DNA from: Tannerella sp.
GTDB taxonomy: Bacteria > Bacteroidota > Bacteroidia > Bacteroidales > Tannerellaceae
DNA: 33,522 nt
Direction of reading: 5' to 3'
NCBI GenBank assembly: GCA_031283785.1
Contig: JAITBC010000119.1
Location: forward strand, 1-33,522
The notes under the pieces were generated by a model. It was not told the origin of the DNA, did no database searches, and worked only from the letters and a program-made list of their open reading frames with translations. The translations under genes and the position numbers were made by a program. Positions within the stretch are counted from its first letter, which is position 1. Every line of letters begins with the position of its first letter. This document shows positions 1-7,688 of the stretch, piece by piece.

Positions 1-1
1 G

Positions 2-1114
2 AACGAACGCATCGACCTGTTCCGCTATGTCGATCTGATGGCCACGGGGCTGAACTATCCATTCAACGATTCCGTCACCTCCGGTACGGCCGTCACAGCC
101 TACAACGACCCGAACATCACATGGGAAACGACGACGATGAGTAACGTCGGGCTGGACGCTCTGCTGTTCGGCAGGAAACTCGACGTCACGTTCGAACTTT
201 TCAACAAACGTACTTCCAACATCCTGCGCGAAGTGGCGCTGCCCTCCCAGGTCGGCAACCTGACCGGGCCGGTGCAAAACATCGGAACTGTCGAGAACAA
301 AGGCTTTGAACTCGGATTGAGCTTCCGTGAACAGTACCGCGGACTGAAATATGAAGTGTTCGGCAACCTGACGCACGTGAAAAATGAAATCGTAGACCTG
401 AAAGGGCAGACGATCATCGACGGCATGTTCATCCTCAAGGAAGGCTATCCCATAGATTCGTATTACATGCTGCACGCTACCGGCATCTTCCAGTCGCCGG
501 AGGAGATCGACGCCAGTCCGGAACAGACCGCCGCCACCAAGCCCGGCTATCTGAAGTTTGAGGATACCGATAATAACGGTAAAGTGACGGAAGATGACCG
601 GCAGATCCGCGGAGGTGTGATCCCCAAATACACGTACACCTTCGGTTTGAATCTCGCATACCGGCAGTTTGACCTGAACGCCTTTTTTCAGGGCGTATCC
701 GACGTCTATACCTACGGCGACCGCATCGGCGCGACGCCCCTCTGGTTCGGCTGCGGGCTGCCGGAAGCCTGGGTGACGGACTCATGGACGCCCGAACGGG
801 GCGCCTCGGCCACGCTGCCCATCATCACGACGTACGAAGGAGCGCTGAACGAGAACTTCCGCACGAACGACTTCTGGCTGCGTGACGCCTCTTACCTGCG
901 TTTAAAGAACGTCCAGCTTACGTATACCCTGCCACATTCGTTGTTGCGGAGAACGGGCGTTATCAAGGACCTGCGTGTCTTTGTAAATGCGCAGAATCTC
1001 TTTACCCTGTCGGGGATGAAAGAGTTTGACCCTGAAAAGCAACTCAAAGGCAGCACATGGTATGCCTATCCCTCCGTCAAAACCTTTACCGGCGGCATAA
1101 ATATCACCTTTTAA
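2..1114 (+). CDS. SusC/RagA-family TonB-linked outer-membrane porin, C-terminal part (5' end outside window)
   Basis: The reading frame is open from base 2, so the gene begins before the window and about 371 residues of its C-terminal beta-barrel are visible. The last residues, a run ending in GGINITF, have the terminal aromatic residue expected for insertion by the BAM machinery. The stretch NAQNLFTLSGMKEFDPE just before the end is typical of SusC/RagA proteins. A SusD gene follows after 12 bp, which confirms the pairing. SusC proteins form the TonB-dependent outer-membrane channel through which glycan fragments captured by SusD enter the periplasm. The plug domain, carboxypeptidase-like N-terminal domain and signal peptide are not in the window. 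The substrate cannot be deduced from this part alone; the sulfatases downstream suggest a sulfated glycan. Confidence 0.93.
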   Translation, partial: NERIDLFRYVDLMATGLNYPFNDSVTSGTAVTAYNDPNITWETTTMSNVGLDALLFGRKLDVTFELFNKRTSNILREVALPSQVGNLTGPVQNIGTVENKGFELGLSFREQYRGLKYEVFGNLTHVKNEIVDLKGQTIIDGMFILKEGYPIDSYYMLHATGIFQSPEEIDASPEQTAATKPGYLKFEDTDNNGKVTEDDRQIRGGVIPKYTYTFGLNLAYRQFDLNAFFQGVSDVYTYGDRIGATPLWFGCGLPEAWVTDSWTPERGASATLPIITTYEGALNENFRTNDFWLRDASYLRLKNVQLTYTLPHSLLRRTGVIKDLRVFVNAQNLFTLSGMKEFDPEKQLKGSTWYAYPSVKTFTGGINITF

Positions 1115-1126
1115 AAAATAACAGTT

Positions 1127-2710
1127 ATGAAACGAATTAGAAAATACATATCCTCATTATTATCCGTCTTCACACCGGCTTTCCGGAATACGATTTTCTG
1201 TGTATCCGCTTTGCGCCGGACGTTTATTGTGAGCGCCGTAATCTTGTTGCCGTTGTTTACGGCCTGCGAAAGCCTGCTGGACGTCGACCCTTCGGATCGA
1301 TATTCCGCCGATACTTTCTGGAAAACGGAAGAACATGCCAAAGCCGGCCTTTCCGGATGCTACCGCGCCCTCTTGCCCTGGCGGGCAGAGCATTTTTTTG
1401 AATTTGACCTGATTACATCCAACGCCATGCCCTACAACGAAAGCAACGGTACGCACGCCATCGGCAAAGGCGAACACCTCTCTACCACCCCCCTGATCAC
1501 CACGCTCTGGGACAATTGCTATACCGGTATCGGGCGCACGAACACTTTTCTCGACAACATCTCCGGCGTCACGATGGACGACAATCTGCGCAGCCGGATG
1601 ACCGGCGAAGCCAAATTCCTCCGCGCCTTTTTCTACTTCCACCTGGCGGACAAGTTCGGCGGCGTTCCCCTGATTACCGAAACGCCCAATTCCGAGAAAC
1701 ATGCCACCCTGCCGCGCGACAGCAAGGAAGCCGTCGTCGAACAAATCCTGAAAGACCTGACGGAAGCCGCCCCCGTATTGCCCAATACCTACTCCGGAGC
1801 CGACCTTGGACGGGTCGCCAAAGGTGCGGCGCTGGCCTTGAAGGCGCGGGTACTGCTCTACAATCAGCGGTGGAGCGAAGCGGCCGAAGCGGCGAAAGCG
1901 GTGATGGACATGAACGTCTATTCCCTTTTCCCCGATTACCGGTATTTCTTCAGCGAAGCCAACAAGCACAACGTAGAAGTTATCTTCAACGTCGAATCTT
2001 CCCTGCCGGATTTCCAAACTACGCACGACCAGACGATCTTCCGCCTGAACCGTCCGGCTCCCCTGAAGGAATTGGTCGACCAGTACCAGATGATTGATGG
2101 GAAGTCCATCCGGGAATCGCCGCTCTACGATCCGGAGAAACCCTATGAAAACCGTGATCCGCGCCTGCACTACACCGTCACCGTGATCGGCTATCCGTAT
2201 AACGGGAAGCTGATCACCAAACAGGACGTCATGACTACCGGTTTCGGAATGAAGAAATATACGAGCTACACTGACGACGAGGAGATTCCGCTCGTCGAAC
2301 GTTCGGCTTTCAATAGCATCCTGATCCGTTACGCCGAAGTCCTGCTCTCCTATGCCGAAGCGCAGAATGAAGCCTCCGGCCCCGACGCTTCCGTCTACGA
2401 CGCACTCAACCATGTACGCCGGCGAGCAGGCGTAGCCATGCCGGACATACAGCCGGGACTGACGAAGGAACAGCTACGTGAAGCCATCCGCCTCGAACGG
2501 CGTGTCGAACTGGCGCTCGAAGGGTTGTACTATTCCGACATCCTCCGCTGGAAAACGGCCGAGATCGAAAATAACGGCGCAATGCACGACGCCGACGATA
2601 TCGAGATCGTGATCCGCAAATTCCGCCCCGACCGCGACTACCTCTGGCCGATACCGTACAATCAAACGGTACTAAACCCTAACCTTGTACAGAATCCCAA
2701 CTGGGATTGA
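1127..2710 (+). CDS. SusD/RagB-family glycan-binding surface lipoprotein
   Basis: The protein has 527 residues, normal for SusD. The N-terminus is basic, then a hydrophobic stretch ends in a lipobox, LFTAC, with Cys47 as the predicted lipidated residue. The signal region is longer than usual, so a later start is possible, but no better-placed start is obvious. The C-terminal part carries features typical of the family: SILIRYAEVLLSYAEAQNE (a TPR-like helix), the HVRRRAG segment, RLERRVELALEG, and an ending of the type RDYLWPIPYNQTVLNPNLVQNPNWD. SusD acts as the lid over the SusC barrel and binds the glycan at the cell surface. The start codon lies 12 bp after the SusC stop, so the two are cotranscribed. 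Sulfatase genes downstream suggest a sulfated ligand; that is inference. Confidence 0.95.
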   Translation: MKRIRKYISSLLSVFTPAFRNTIFCVSALRRTFIVSAVILLPLFTACESLLDVDPSDRYSADTFWKTEEHAKAGLSGCYRALLPWRAEHFFEFDLITSNAMPYNESNGTHAIGKGEHLSTTPLITTLWDNCYTGIGRTNTFLDNISGVTMDDNLRSRMTGEAKFLRAFFYFHLADKFGGVPLITETPNSEKHATLPRDSKEAVVEQILKDLTEAAPVLPNTYSGADLGRVAKGAALALKARVLLYNQRWSEAAEAAKAVMDMNVYSLFPDYRYFFSEANKHNVEVIFNVESSLPDFQTTHDQTIFRLNRPAPLKELVDQYQMIDGKSIRESPLYDPEKPYENRDPRLHYTVTVIGYPYNGKLITKQDVMTTGFGMKKYTSYTDDEEIPLVERSAFNSILIRYAEVLLSYAEAQNEASGPDASVYDALNHVRRRAGVAMPDIQPGLTKEQLREAIRLERRVELALEGLYYSDILRWKTAEIENNGAMHDADDIEIVIRKFRPDRDYLWPIPYNQTVLNPNLVQNPNWD

Positions 2711-2749
2711 CTGGACGGTTTGAATTACGGGGAGGGGGCGGTAGGGACA

Positions 2750-2781
2750 CTTGTGGATGCGGACTTTTTTATGTAAGTTTG
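2750..2781 (+). promoter_or_regulatory. Bacteroidetes-type promoter upstream of the first sulfatase
   Basis: A CTTG -33 element (2750-2753), a 20-bp spacer and a perfect -7 box TAAGTTTG (2774-2781) match the Bacteroides primary sigma-factor consensus. Transcription would start near 2786, giving a leader of about 56 nt before the sulfatase ATG at 2842. The 131-bp gap after susD therefore probably separates two transcription units. Confidence 0.65.
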
Positions 2782-2841
2782 AAGCGTTTTTTATAGAGAG
2801 CTATTATCAACGATTTTTCATAACGGTAAAGTAAATTTATT

Positions 2842-4263
2842 ATGGATTCAAAACTTCTTTTTCTTGCCGCGTTTGGCGGTTTTTCTGCGCCGGCGGTTGC
2901 TGCCGGGCACGTTAATTTTGTCGTCATCAACCTTGATGATGTGGGGTATGGGGATTTCTCCTGCAATGGCGCGTATGGTTATCAGACGCCGAACATCGAC
3001 CGGATGGCGTCCGAAGGGATGCGTTTCACGCATTTTCTGGCCGCCCAGCCGATCAGCGGCGCTTCCCGTGCGGGGCTGTTGACGGGATGTTATCCGAACC
3101 GTATTGGTTTTTCCGGCGCTCCGGGGCCGAACTCGTCTTATGGTATCCATCCCGACGAAATGACACTGGGAGAGTTGCTGAAGCAGCGGGGATACAGGAC
3201 GGCTGCCTACGGGAAATGGCACTTAGGCGACGCTCGTTCCTTTCTGCCGTTACAGAACGGGTTTGACGAATATTACGGTTTGCCTTATTCCAACGACATG
3301 TGGCCGTTCCATCCGCAACAGGGCGAAACGTTCCACTTTCCCGACTTGCCTACGTTCGACGGCAACGACGTGATTGGCTATAATACCGACCAGTCGCAGT
3401 TCACAACCGACTATACGACGCGGGCGGTTCGTTTCATCCGTAAAAACCGCGACCACCCCTTCTTCATATACCTCGCCCATTCCATGGCGCACGTCCCGTT
3501 AGCTGTCTCCGATAAATTCAAGGGGAAAAGCGAGCAGGGACTTTACGGCGACGTGATGATGGAACTCGACTGGAGCGTGGGGCAGGTGCTGGAAACGTTG
3601 CGAGAACTGGGACTGGAGGAGAATACGCTGGTCGTCCTGACTTCCGACAACGGGCCTTGGACGAACTACGGGAATCATGCCGGATCGGCCGCCGGCCTGC
3701 GCGAAGCGAAAGCGACGACGTTCGATGGCGGCAACCGGATACCATGCATGATGTATTGGAAGGGGACGATCCGGCCGGGCGCGACGTGCAACCAACTGGC
3801 GGCGAACATCGATCTTTTCCCTACGCTGGCCGAATTGAGCCGGGCGCCGTTGCCCGAACGCAAGATAGACGGCGTTAGCCTCGTGCCGTTGCTTCGCGGC
3901 ATAGAGGGCGCCCGTCCGCGGGAATCGTTCGTCTACTACTTCAACCGAAACGACCTCGAAGCCGTGACCGACGGCGCTTACAAGCTGGTCTTCCCGCATC
4001 GCTACGTCACCTATGGCGCGTATGCTCCAGGTAACGACGGGCAGCCTGGCCGTCTGGACAATCGCTTTATCTATAAAGCGGAACTTTATGACCTCCGCCG
4101 CGATCCGGGCGAGCGTTACGACGTGATCTCTCAATATCCCGAAGTGGCTGCCAGTCTTATGCGTATCGCTGATAGGATGCGGGAAGAACTTGGTGACGAC
4201 CTGACTCGCGTCAAAGGAACAGAACGGCGCGAATCGGGTTTGACGAAAACGTTCAATCCGTGA
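2842..4263 (+). CDS. Exported serine-type sulfatase (sulfatase family S1, arylsulfatase-like)
   Basis: The protein has 473 residues with an N-terminal signal peptide (roughly residues 1-21, ending AVAA). Metal-ligand motif NLDDVGYGD lies at about 30-38. The catalytic signature is S-G-A-S-R followed by AGLLTG, with Ser72 as the residue converted to formylglycine. Serine rather than cysteine marks it as the type matured by a radical-SAM anaerobic sulfatase-maturating enzyme (anSME), as in gut Bacteroides. Other family motifs are YGKWHLG (about 125-131) and LTSDNGPW. The enzyme would remove sulfate esters from glycans in the periplasm. The layout (FIYLAHSMAHVPL, then TTFDGGNRIPCMMYWKG) is that of arylsulfatase A-like enzymes; the exact subfamily and linkage cannot be assigned. 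It has its own promoter, and its 3' end lies inside a tandem duplication shared with the next gene. Confidence 0.92.
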   Translation: MDSKLLFLAAFGGFSAPAVAAGHVNFVVINLDDVGYGDFSCNGAYGYQTPNIDRMASEGMRFTHFLAAQPISGASRAGLLTGCYPNRIGFSGAPGPNSSYGIHPDEMTLGELLKQRGYRTAAYGKWHLGDARSFLPLQNGFDEYYGLPYSNDMWPFHPQQGETFHFPDLPTFDGNDVIGYNTDQSQFTTDYTTRAVRFIRKNRDHPFFIYLAHSMAHVPLAVSDKFKGKSEQGLYGDVMMELDWSVGQVLETLRELGLEENTLVVLTSDNGPWTNYGNHAGSAAGLREAKATTFDGGNRIPCMMYWKGTIRPGATCNQLAANIDLFPTLAELSRAPLPERKIDGVSLVPLLRGIEGARPRESFVYYFNRNDLEAVTDGAYKLVFPHRYVTYGAYAPGNDGQPGRLDNRFIYKAELYDLRRDPGERYDVISQYPEVAASLMRIADRMREELGDDLTRVKGTERRESGLTKTFNP

Positions 4264-4342
4264 AAATGAACGTCCTCATGTTTCTCCGGCCTGACCAAAA
4301 CGTCCGACCCGTGAAAACGAACGTCCGCATGTCCTTTCGGCC
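4241..4342 (+). repeat. Two imperfect 51-bp tandem direct repeats spanning the junction between the sulfatase genes
   Basis: Unit 1 (4241-4291) and unit 2 (4292-4342) align end to end without gaps. Both start TGAC-AAAACGT, share CCGTGAAAA-GAACGTCC-CATGT near the middle and end CGGCC. Unit 1 includes the last seven codons and the stop of the first sulfatase; a third partial copy (AGACCAAA) follows. The duplication inserts 51 bp (17 codons) and produces the misleading upstream open frame in front of the second sulfatase. Confidence 0.85.
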
Positions 4343-4352
4343 AGACCAAAGC

Positions 4353-5927
4353 ATGAAGATTCGTCAGGCGATTCTTTTTGGGTTCGCCGGTATGCTGCCG
4401 TTCGCTTGCACTGCGCCGAAACAGGCTCAACAGGCGGACGAGCGTCCGAATATCCTTTTTATTCTCTCGGACGATCATACATCGCAGGCATGGGGTATCT
4501 ATGGAGGTATATTGAGCGACTATGTCCGCAATGAGAATATCCGCCGGCTGGCAGCTGAGGGGTGCGTGCTGGAAAATTGTTTCTGTACCAATTCCATCTC
4601 CGTACCCAGCCGCGCATCTATCCTGACAGGGGCATACAGTCATCGCAACGGAGTGTATTCCCTTAGTGACGCGCTTTCGCCGGAGGCGGACCATTTTGCC
4701 AAACAATGTCGAGCCGTCGGCTATCAGACAGCTTTGTACGGGAAGTGGCATTTGAAAAGGAGACCGGAAGGATTCGACGACTTCCGCGTCTTTCATGATC
4801 AGGGCGAATACCACGACCCCGTTATGAAATCGCCGGCGAATTGGGTGGATGATGATCAGGGTAAGCGGGGCGATACTTTGCGGGGATTTTCTACGGATAT
4901 TGTCGCCGACCTGACGATAGAACGGATACGCCTTCGCGAGAAGGATAAGCCGTTCCTGATATGCTGTCATTTCAAGGCGACCCATGAACCGTGGGATTTT
5001 CCCGAACGGATGGAACATTTATACGACGGCGTCGCCTTTCCCGAACCGCATAACCTGATGGATTTCGGGCGGGAAGCGTCGGGGCGCGTGTTCGACGGGC
5101 AGCCGCTTGAGAATCTGGCGTTGCGCTGGGAGACGGCCTCGGCGGATTCGTCGCAATGGTGGTGCGTCTATCCCGAACTGCCGTTTACCGTACAAGGGCT
5201 GGACAAAGAAGAAGGACGGAGGAAAACGTATGGGAAATTGGTGCGCGACTATTTGCGTTGCGGAGCTACCATTGACGAAAACATCGGACGCCTTCTGCGG
5301 ACGCTGGATGAAGAAGGCTTGAGTGAAAATACGGTCGTCATCTACGTTTCCGATCAGGGGTATTTCCTTGGCGAACATGGATTCCTCGACAAGCGGATAA
5401 TGTACGAAGAATCGTTGCGGATGCCGTTTGTCATTCGTTACCCGAAGGAGATACCGTCCGGCGTGCGTAACCGCGACATCATCCTGAACATCGACTTTGC
5501 CGCCTTACTGACGGATTATGCCGGAGCGTCGGCGCCGGAACTGTCGCAGGGGCGCAGTTTCCGCCGGAACCTTGCCGGACAGACGCCGGTCGACTGGCGC
5601 GACCGGATGTATTACCGATACTGGACGCATCACCGGATTCGTCCGGCTCACATGGGTATACGTGATCATCGCTACAAGTTGATTTTCTTTTATGGCGACC
5701 GCCTTGCCACGACAGGGTCGGAACATGTCGCCACACCTCCCGGCTGGGAATTTTACGATCTGGAGATTGATCCCCGCGAAGACCGGAATCGTTACGACGA
5801 TCCTGCCTATGCCGGTATCATCGCCCGGATGAAACAGGAATTGTTCGAATTGCGCCGGGAAGTTGGCGATACCGACTCGGATACGCCCCGCATGAGAAAG
5901 ATACTGGACGAATCGTTCAAAGAGTGA
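4353..5927 (+). CDS. Serine-type sulfatase lipoprotein (sulfatase family S1)
   Basis: The open frame extends back to an ATG at 4260, but those 31 codons are made of the 51-bp duplication. The ATG at 4353 gives a proper lipoprotein signal, MKIRQAILFGFAGMLPFAC, with Cys19 as the lipidation site, so I place the start there (524 residues). Metal-binding ILSDDH is at 37-42. The formylglycine signature is S-V-P-S-R with Ser83, again the serine type requiring anSME. GKWHLK and YVSDQGYFLGEHG supply further active-site residues, and DKRIMYEESLRMPF is common in glycan sulfatases resembling N-acetylglucosamine-6-sulfatase; that subfamily guess is weak. It is probably anchored in a membrane facing the periplasm or cell surface and acts with its neighbour on one sulfated substrate. 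It starts 89 bp after the first sulfatase stop, probably in the same transcript. Confidence 0.9.
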   Translation: MKIRQAILFGFAGMLPFACTAPKQAQQADERPNILFILSDDHTSQAWGIYGGILSDYVRNENIRRLAAEGCVLENCFCTNSISVPSRASILTGAYSHRNGVYSLSDALSPEADHFAKQCRAVGYQTALYGKWHLKRRPEGFDDFRVFHDQGEYHDPVMKSPANWVDDDQGKRGDTLRGFSTDIVADLTIERIRLREKDKPFLICCHFKATHEPWDFPERMEHLYDGVAFPEPHNLMDFGREASGRVFDGQPLENLALRWETASADSSQWWCVYPELPFTVQGLDKEEGRRKTYGKLVRDYLRCGATIDENIGRLLRTLDEEGLSENTVVIYVSDQGYFLGEHGFLDKRIMYEESLRMPFVIRYPKEIPSGVRNRDIILNIDFAALLTDYAGASAPELSQGRSFRRNLAGQTPVDWRDRMYYRYWTHHRIRPAHMGIRDHRYKLIFFYGDRLATTGSEHVATPPGWEFYDLEIDPREDRNRYDDPAYAGIIARMKQELFELRREVGDTDSDTPRMRKILDESFKE

Positions 5928-5985
5928 TCAATATCCGGTACAAAATCAATCGAAGACGAAAAAAAGTTCGTTATATAGAAAAAAA

Positions 5986-6100
5986 TCGGGCATTGCTAAC
6001 TATACATAGATTTTGACAAGATAAAGAACGCAAATAGTTGAATTTCGCTTATATAAATTGGGCAAAAAGCAGAAAAGCTATACTTAATTAGCAATGCCGA
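5986..6100. repeat. Pair of 13-bp inverted repeats flanking an 88-bp AT-rich segment
   Basis: TCGGGCATTGCTAA (5986-5999) and TTAGCAATGCCGA (6088-6100) are inverted copies differing by one extra G. They lie in the 305-bp gene-free stretch 5928-6232 between the second sulfatase and the oxidoreductase. The enclosed DNA is AT-rich and contains no gene. It may be a small palindromic element or a long-stem structure; a role as terminator is unlikely because no T-tract follows. Confidence 0.6.
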
Positions 6101-6174
6101 ATAAAGATATTCCTACACGAATATTCAAATATTAAAATTACGATGCATTTGCCATGCCTGTAAAGTAAAAAAAA

Positions 6175-6206
6175 GTTGTATAAAAATATTTTTCGGATTA
6201 TCTTTG
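6175..6206 (+). promoter_or_regulatory. Bacteroidetes-type promoter for the Gfo/Idh/MocA oxidoreductase
   Basis: A GTTG -33 element (6175-6178), a 20-bp spacer and TATCTTTG (6199-6206), a perfect -7 TAnnTTTG box, precede the ATG at 6233 by 26 bp. This sets the oxidoreductase up as a transcription unit separate from the sulfatases. The rest of the 5928-6232 gap holds only the inverted repeats described separately. Confidence 0.7.
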
Positions 6207-6232
6207 TGCGATAAATTCAAAAATAAGGTAAC

Positions 6233-7549
6233 ATGACAACACGTAGAGATTTTATCCGGCAAGCCGCCGTGCTTGGCGCCGGACTTTCAGTAAATCCGTT
6301 TTTTATTAAGGCAGGCGGACAGTCTGTCGGTGCGAACGACAAGATAAGAGTCGGACTTATCGGGTGTAACGGAATGGGCTTTTCCGATTTGACGGCTTTC
6401 CTGCGCAACCCCGAAGTAGAATGTATTGCCATTGCCGACATCGACGAAGGTGTCCTGAACGATAAAGGCGCTAAAACGGCAGAATTGCAAAAAGGGAAAA
6501 AGGTCGGCCATTTGTATAAGGATTGGCGTCGGGTGATTGATAACAAGGATGTCGACGTCGTCATTGTAGGGACGCCCGACCATTGGCATTGTCTTCAGTT
6601 AGTAGCTGCCTGCGAAGCGGGGAAAGACGTGTATTGTGAAAAACCGCTGGGTAACAGCATTGAAGAATGTAATGTGATGGTTCGCGCAGCGGAAAAATAC
6701 AATCGTGTCGTCCAGGTCGGTCAATGGCAACGTAGCGATCCGCACTGGCAGGACGCGATGGCTTTCGTTCATAGCGGTAAAGCAGGTAAAATTCGCACTG
6801 TCCGAGTCTTCTCATATCAGGGGTGGTGTCCGTCCATACCTGTCAAGCCGGACGAATCCGTTCCGCCGGGGGTTGACTATGACATGTGGCTGGGACCCGC
6901 AACCAAACGCCCGTTCAACCGTAACCGTTTCCATTTCACCTTCCGGTGGTTCTGGGATTATGCCGGCGGACTGATGACCGACTGGGGCGTACATCTACTC
7001 GACTATGCGCTGTACGGCATGAATGTGACTGCACCCAAATCCGTCATGGCTTCGGGCGGTAAGTTCGGTTACCCCGATGATGCCTGCGAGACGCCCGACT
7101 TATTGCAGACAATATATACGTTCGACGATTTCACCGTCATGTGGGATCATGCTATCGGGATTGACGATGGAGCGTACGGACGCAATCATGGGCTGGGCTT
7201 CGTCGGCGAAAACGGCACGTTGGTAGTCGATCGTGGCGGTTGGGAAGTGATTCCCGAAAAAGTGAACGGTAAAGCGCGTATGGAAGCTGTACCTTTTACT
7301 AAAAACTACGGAGAGGGCGGGCTTAATCTGCATGTAAAAAATCATCTGGAATGTATCAAGACACGAAATCGGAACTGCAATGCCGGTATCGAAACAGGTG
7401 CGCATATCGCTAAATTCTCACAGTTAGGTAACATTGCTTTCCGCACGGGTAAGAAACTGACGTGGGATGGCAAAACTTTCCACGACGACGAAGCCGACCG
7501 CTATCTGACGAAAGAATACCGTGCACCGTGGAAATTCCCGAAAATCTGA
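6233..7549 (+). CDS. Tat-exported Gfo/Idh/MocA-family oxidoreductase
   Basis: The protein has 438 residues. The N-terminus TRRDFIRQ (Arg4-Arg5) followed by a hydrophobic stretch is a twin-arginine signal, so the protein is exported folded, presumably with its cofactor bound. A Rossmann motif GLIGCNGMG lies at 41-49. GTPDHWH and CEKPLGNS (the EKP motif, about residue 137) are diagnostic of the family. DWGVHLLDYAL belongs to the C-terminal substrate-binding domain. Members use NAD(P) to oxidise or reduce sugars and inositols; some exported ones are glycosidases that use NAD through a transient oxidation step. The place next to a glycan locus suggests a periplasmic sugar substrate, but the reaction cannot be specified. 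It has its own promoter. Confidence 0.9.
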   Translation: MTTRRDFIRQAAVLGAGLSVNPFFIKAGGQSVGANDKIRVGLIGCNGMGFSDLTAFLRNPEVECIAIADIDEGVLNDKGAKTAELQKGKKVGHLYKDWRRVIDNKDVDVVIVGTPDHWHCLQLVAACEAGKDVYCEKPLGNSIEECNVMVRAAEKYNRVVQVGQWQRSDPHWQDAMAFVHSGKAGKIRTVRVFSYQGWCPSIPVKPDESVPPGVDYDMWLGPATKRPFNRNRFHFTFRWFWDYAGGLMTDWGVHLLDYALYGMNVTAPKSVMASGGKFGYPDDACETPDLLQTIYTFDDFTVMWDHAIGIDDGAYGRNHGLGFVGENGTLVVDRGGWEVIPEKVNGKARMEAVPFTKNYGEGGLNLHVKNHLECIKTRNRNCNAGIETGAHIAKFSQLGNIAFRTGKKLTWDGKTFHDDEADRYLTKEYRAPWKFPKI

Positions 7550-7628
7550 TTGAAATTTTATTGGCGGGGGGGGATATACAAATGAACTGATTTGAACCCG
7601 CAAATGTTCACTGATGTTTTTGAAGAAA

Positions 7629-7660
7629 TTTGTATAACCGGAGTTTTTCATGTAAGTTTG
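7629..7660 (+). promoter_or_regulatory. Bacteroidetes-type promoter for hflX
   Basis: TTTG (7629-7632), a 20-bp spacer and TAAGTTTG (7653-7660) match the consensus at both elements. Transcription would start near 7665, leaving a leader of about 24 nt before the ATG at 7689. Confidence 0.75.
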
Positions 7661-7688
7661 CACGGATAAAAAAAACAATGTCTTTGGA

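Noticed and set aside
1160..2413. Long antisense open frame over susD (417 codons)
   Set aside because: It is opposite a clear SusD gene in a G+C-rich region, has no recognisable motif, and is the expected shadow of third-position G/C codons. The same applies to the antisense frames over the sulfatases, including 4131-5018 and 3499-4134.
4260..4352. Upstream start of the second sulfatase overlapping the previous stop
   Set aside because: The extra 31 residues come from the 51-bp duplication and would bury the lipoprotein signal. ATG 4353 gives a proper lipobox.
7679..7686. TGTCTTTG as the hflX promoter -7 box
   Set aside because: It would start transcription after the ATG; the perfect TAAGTTTG at 7653-7660 with a TTTG -33 box is far better.
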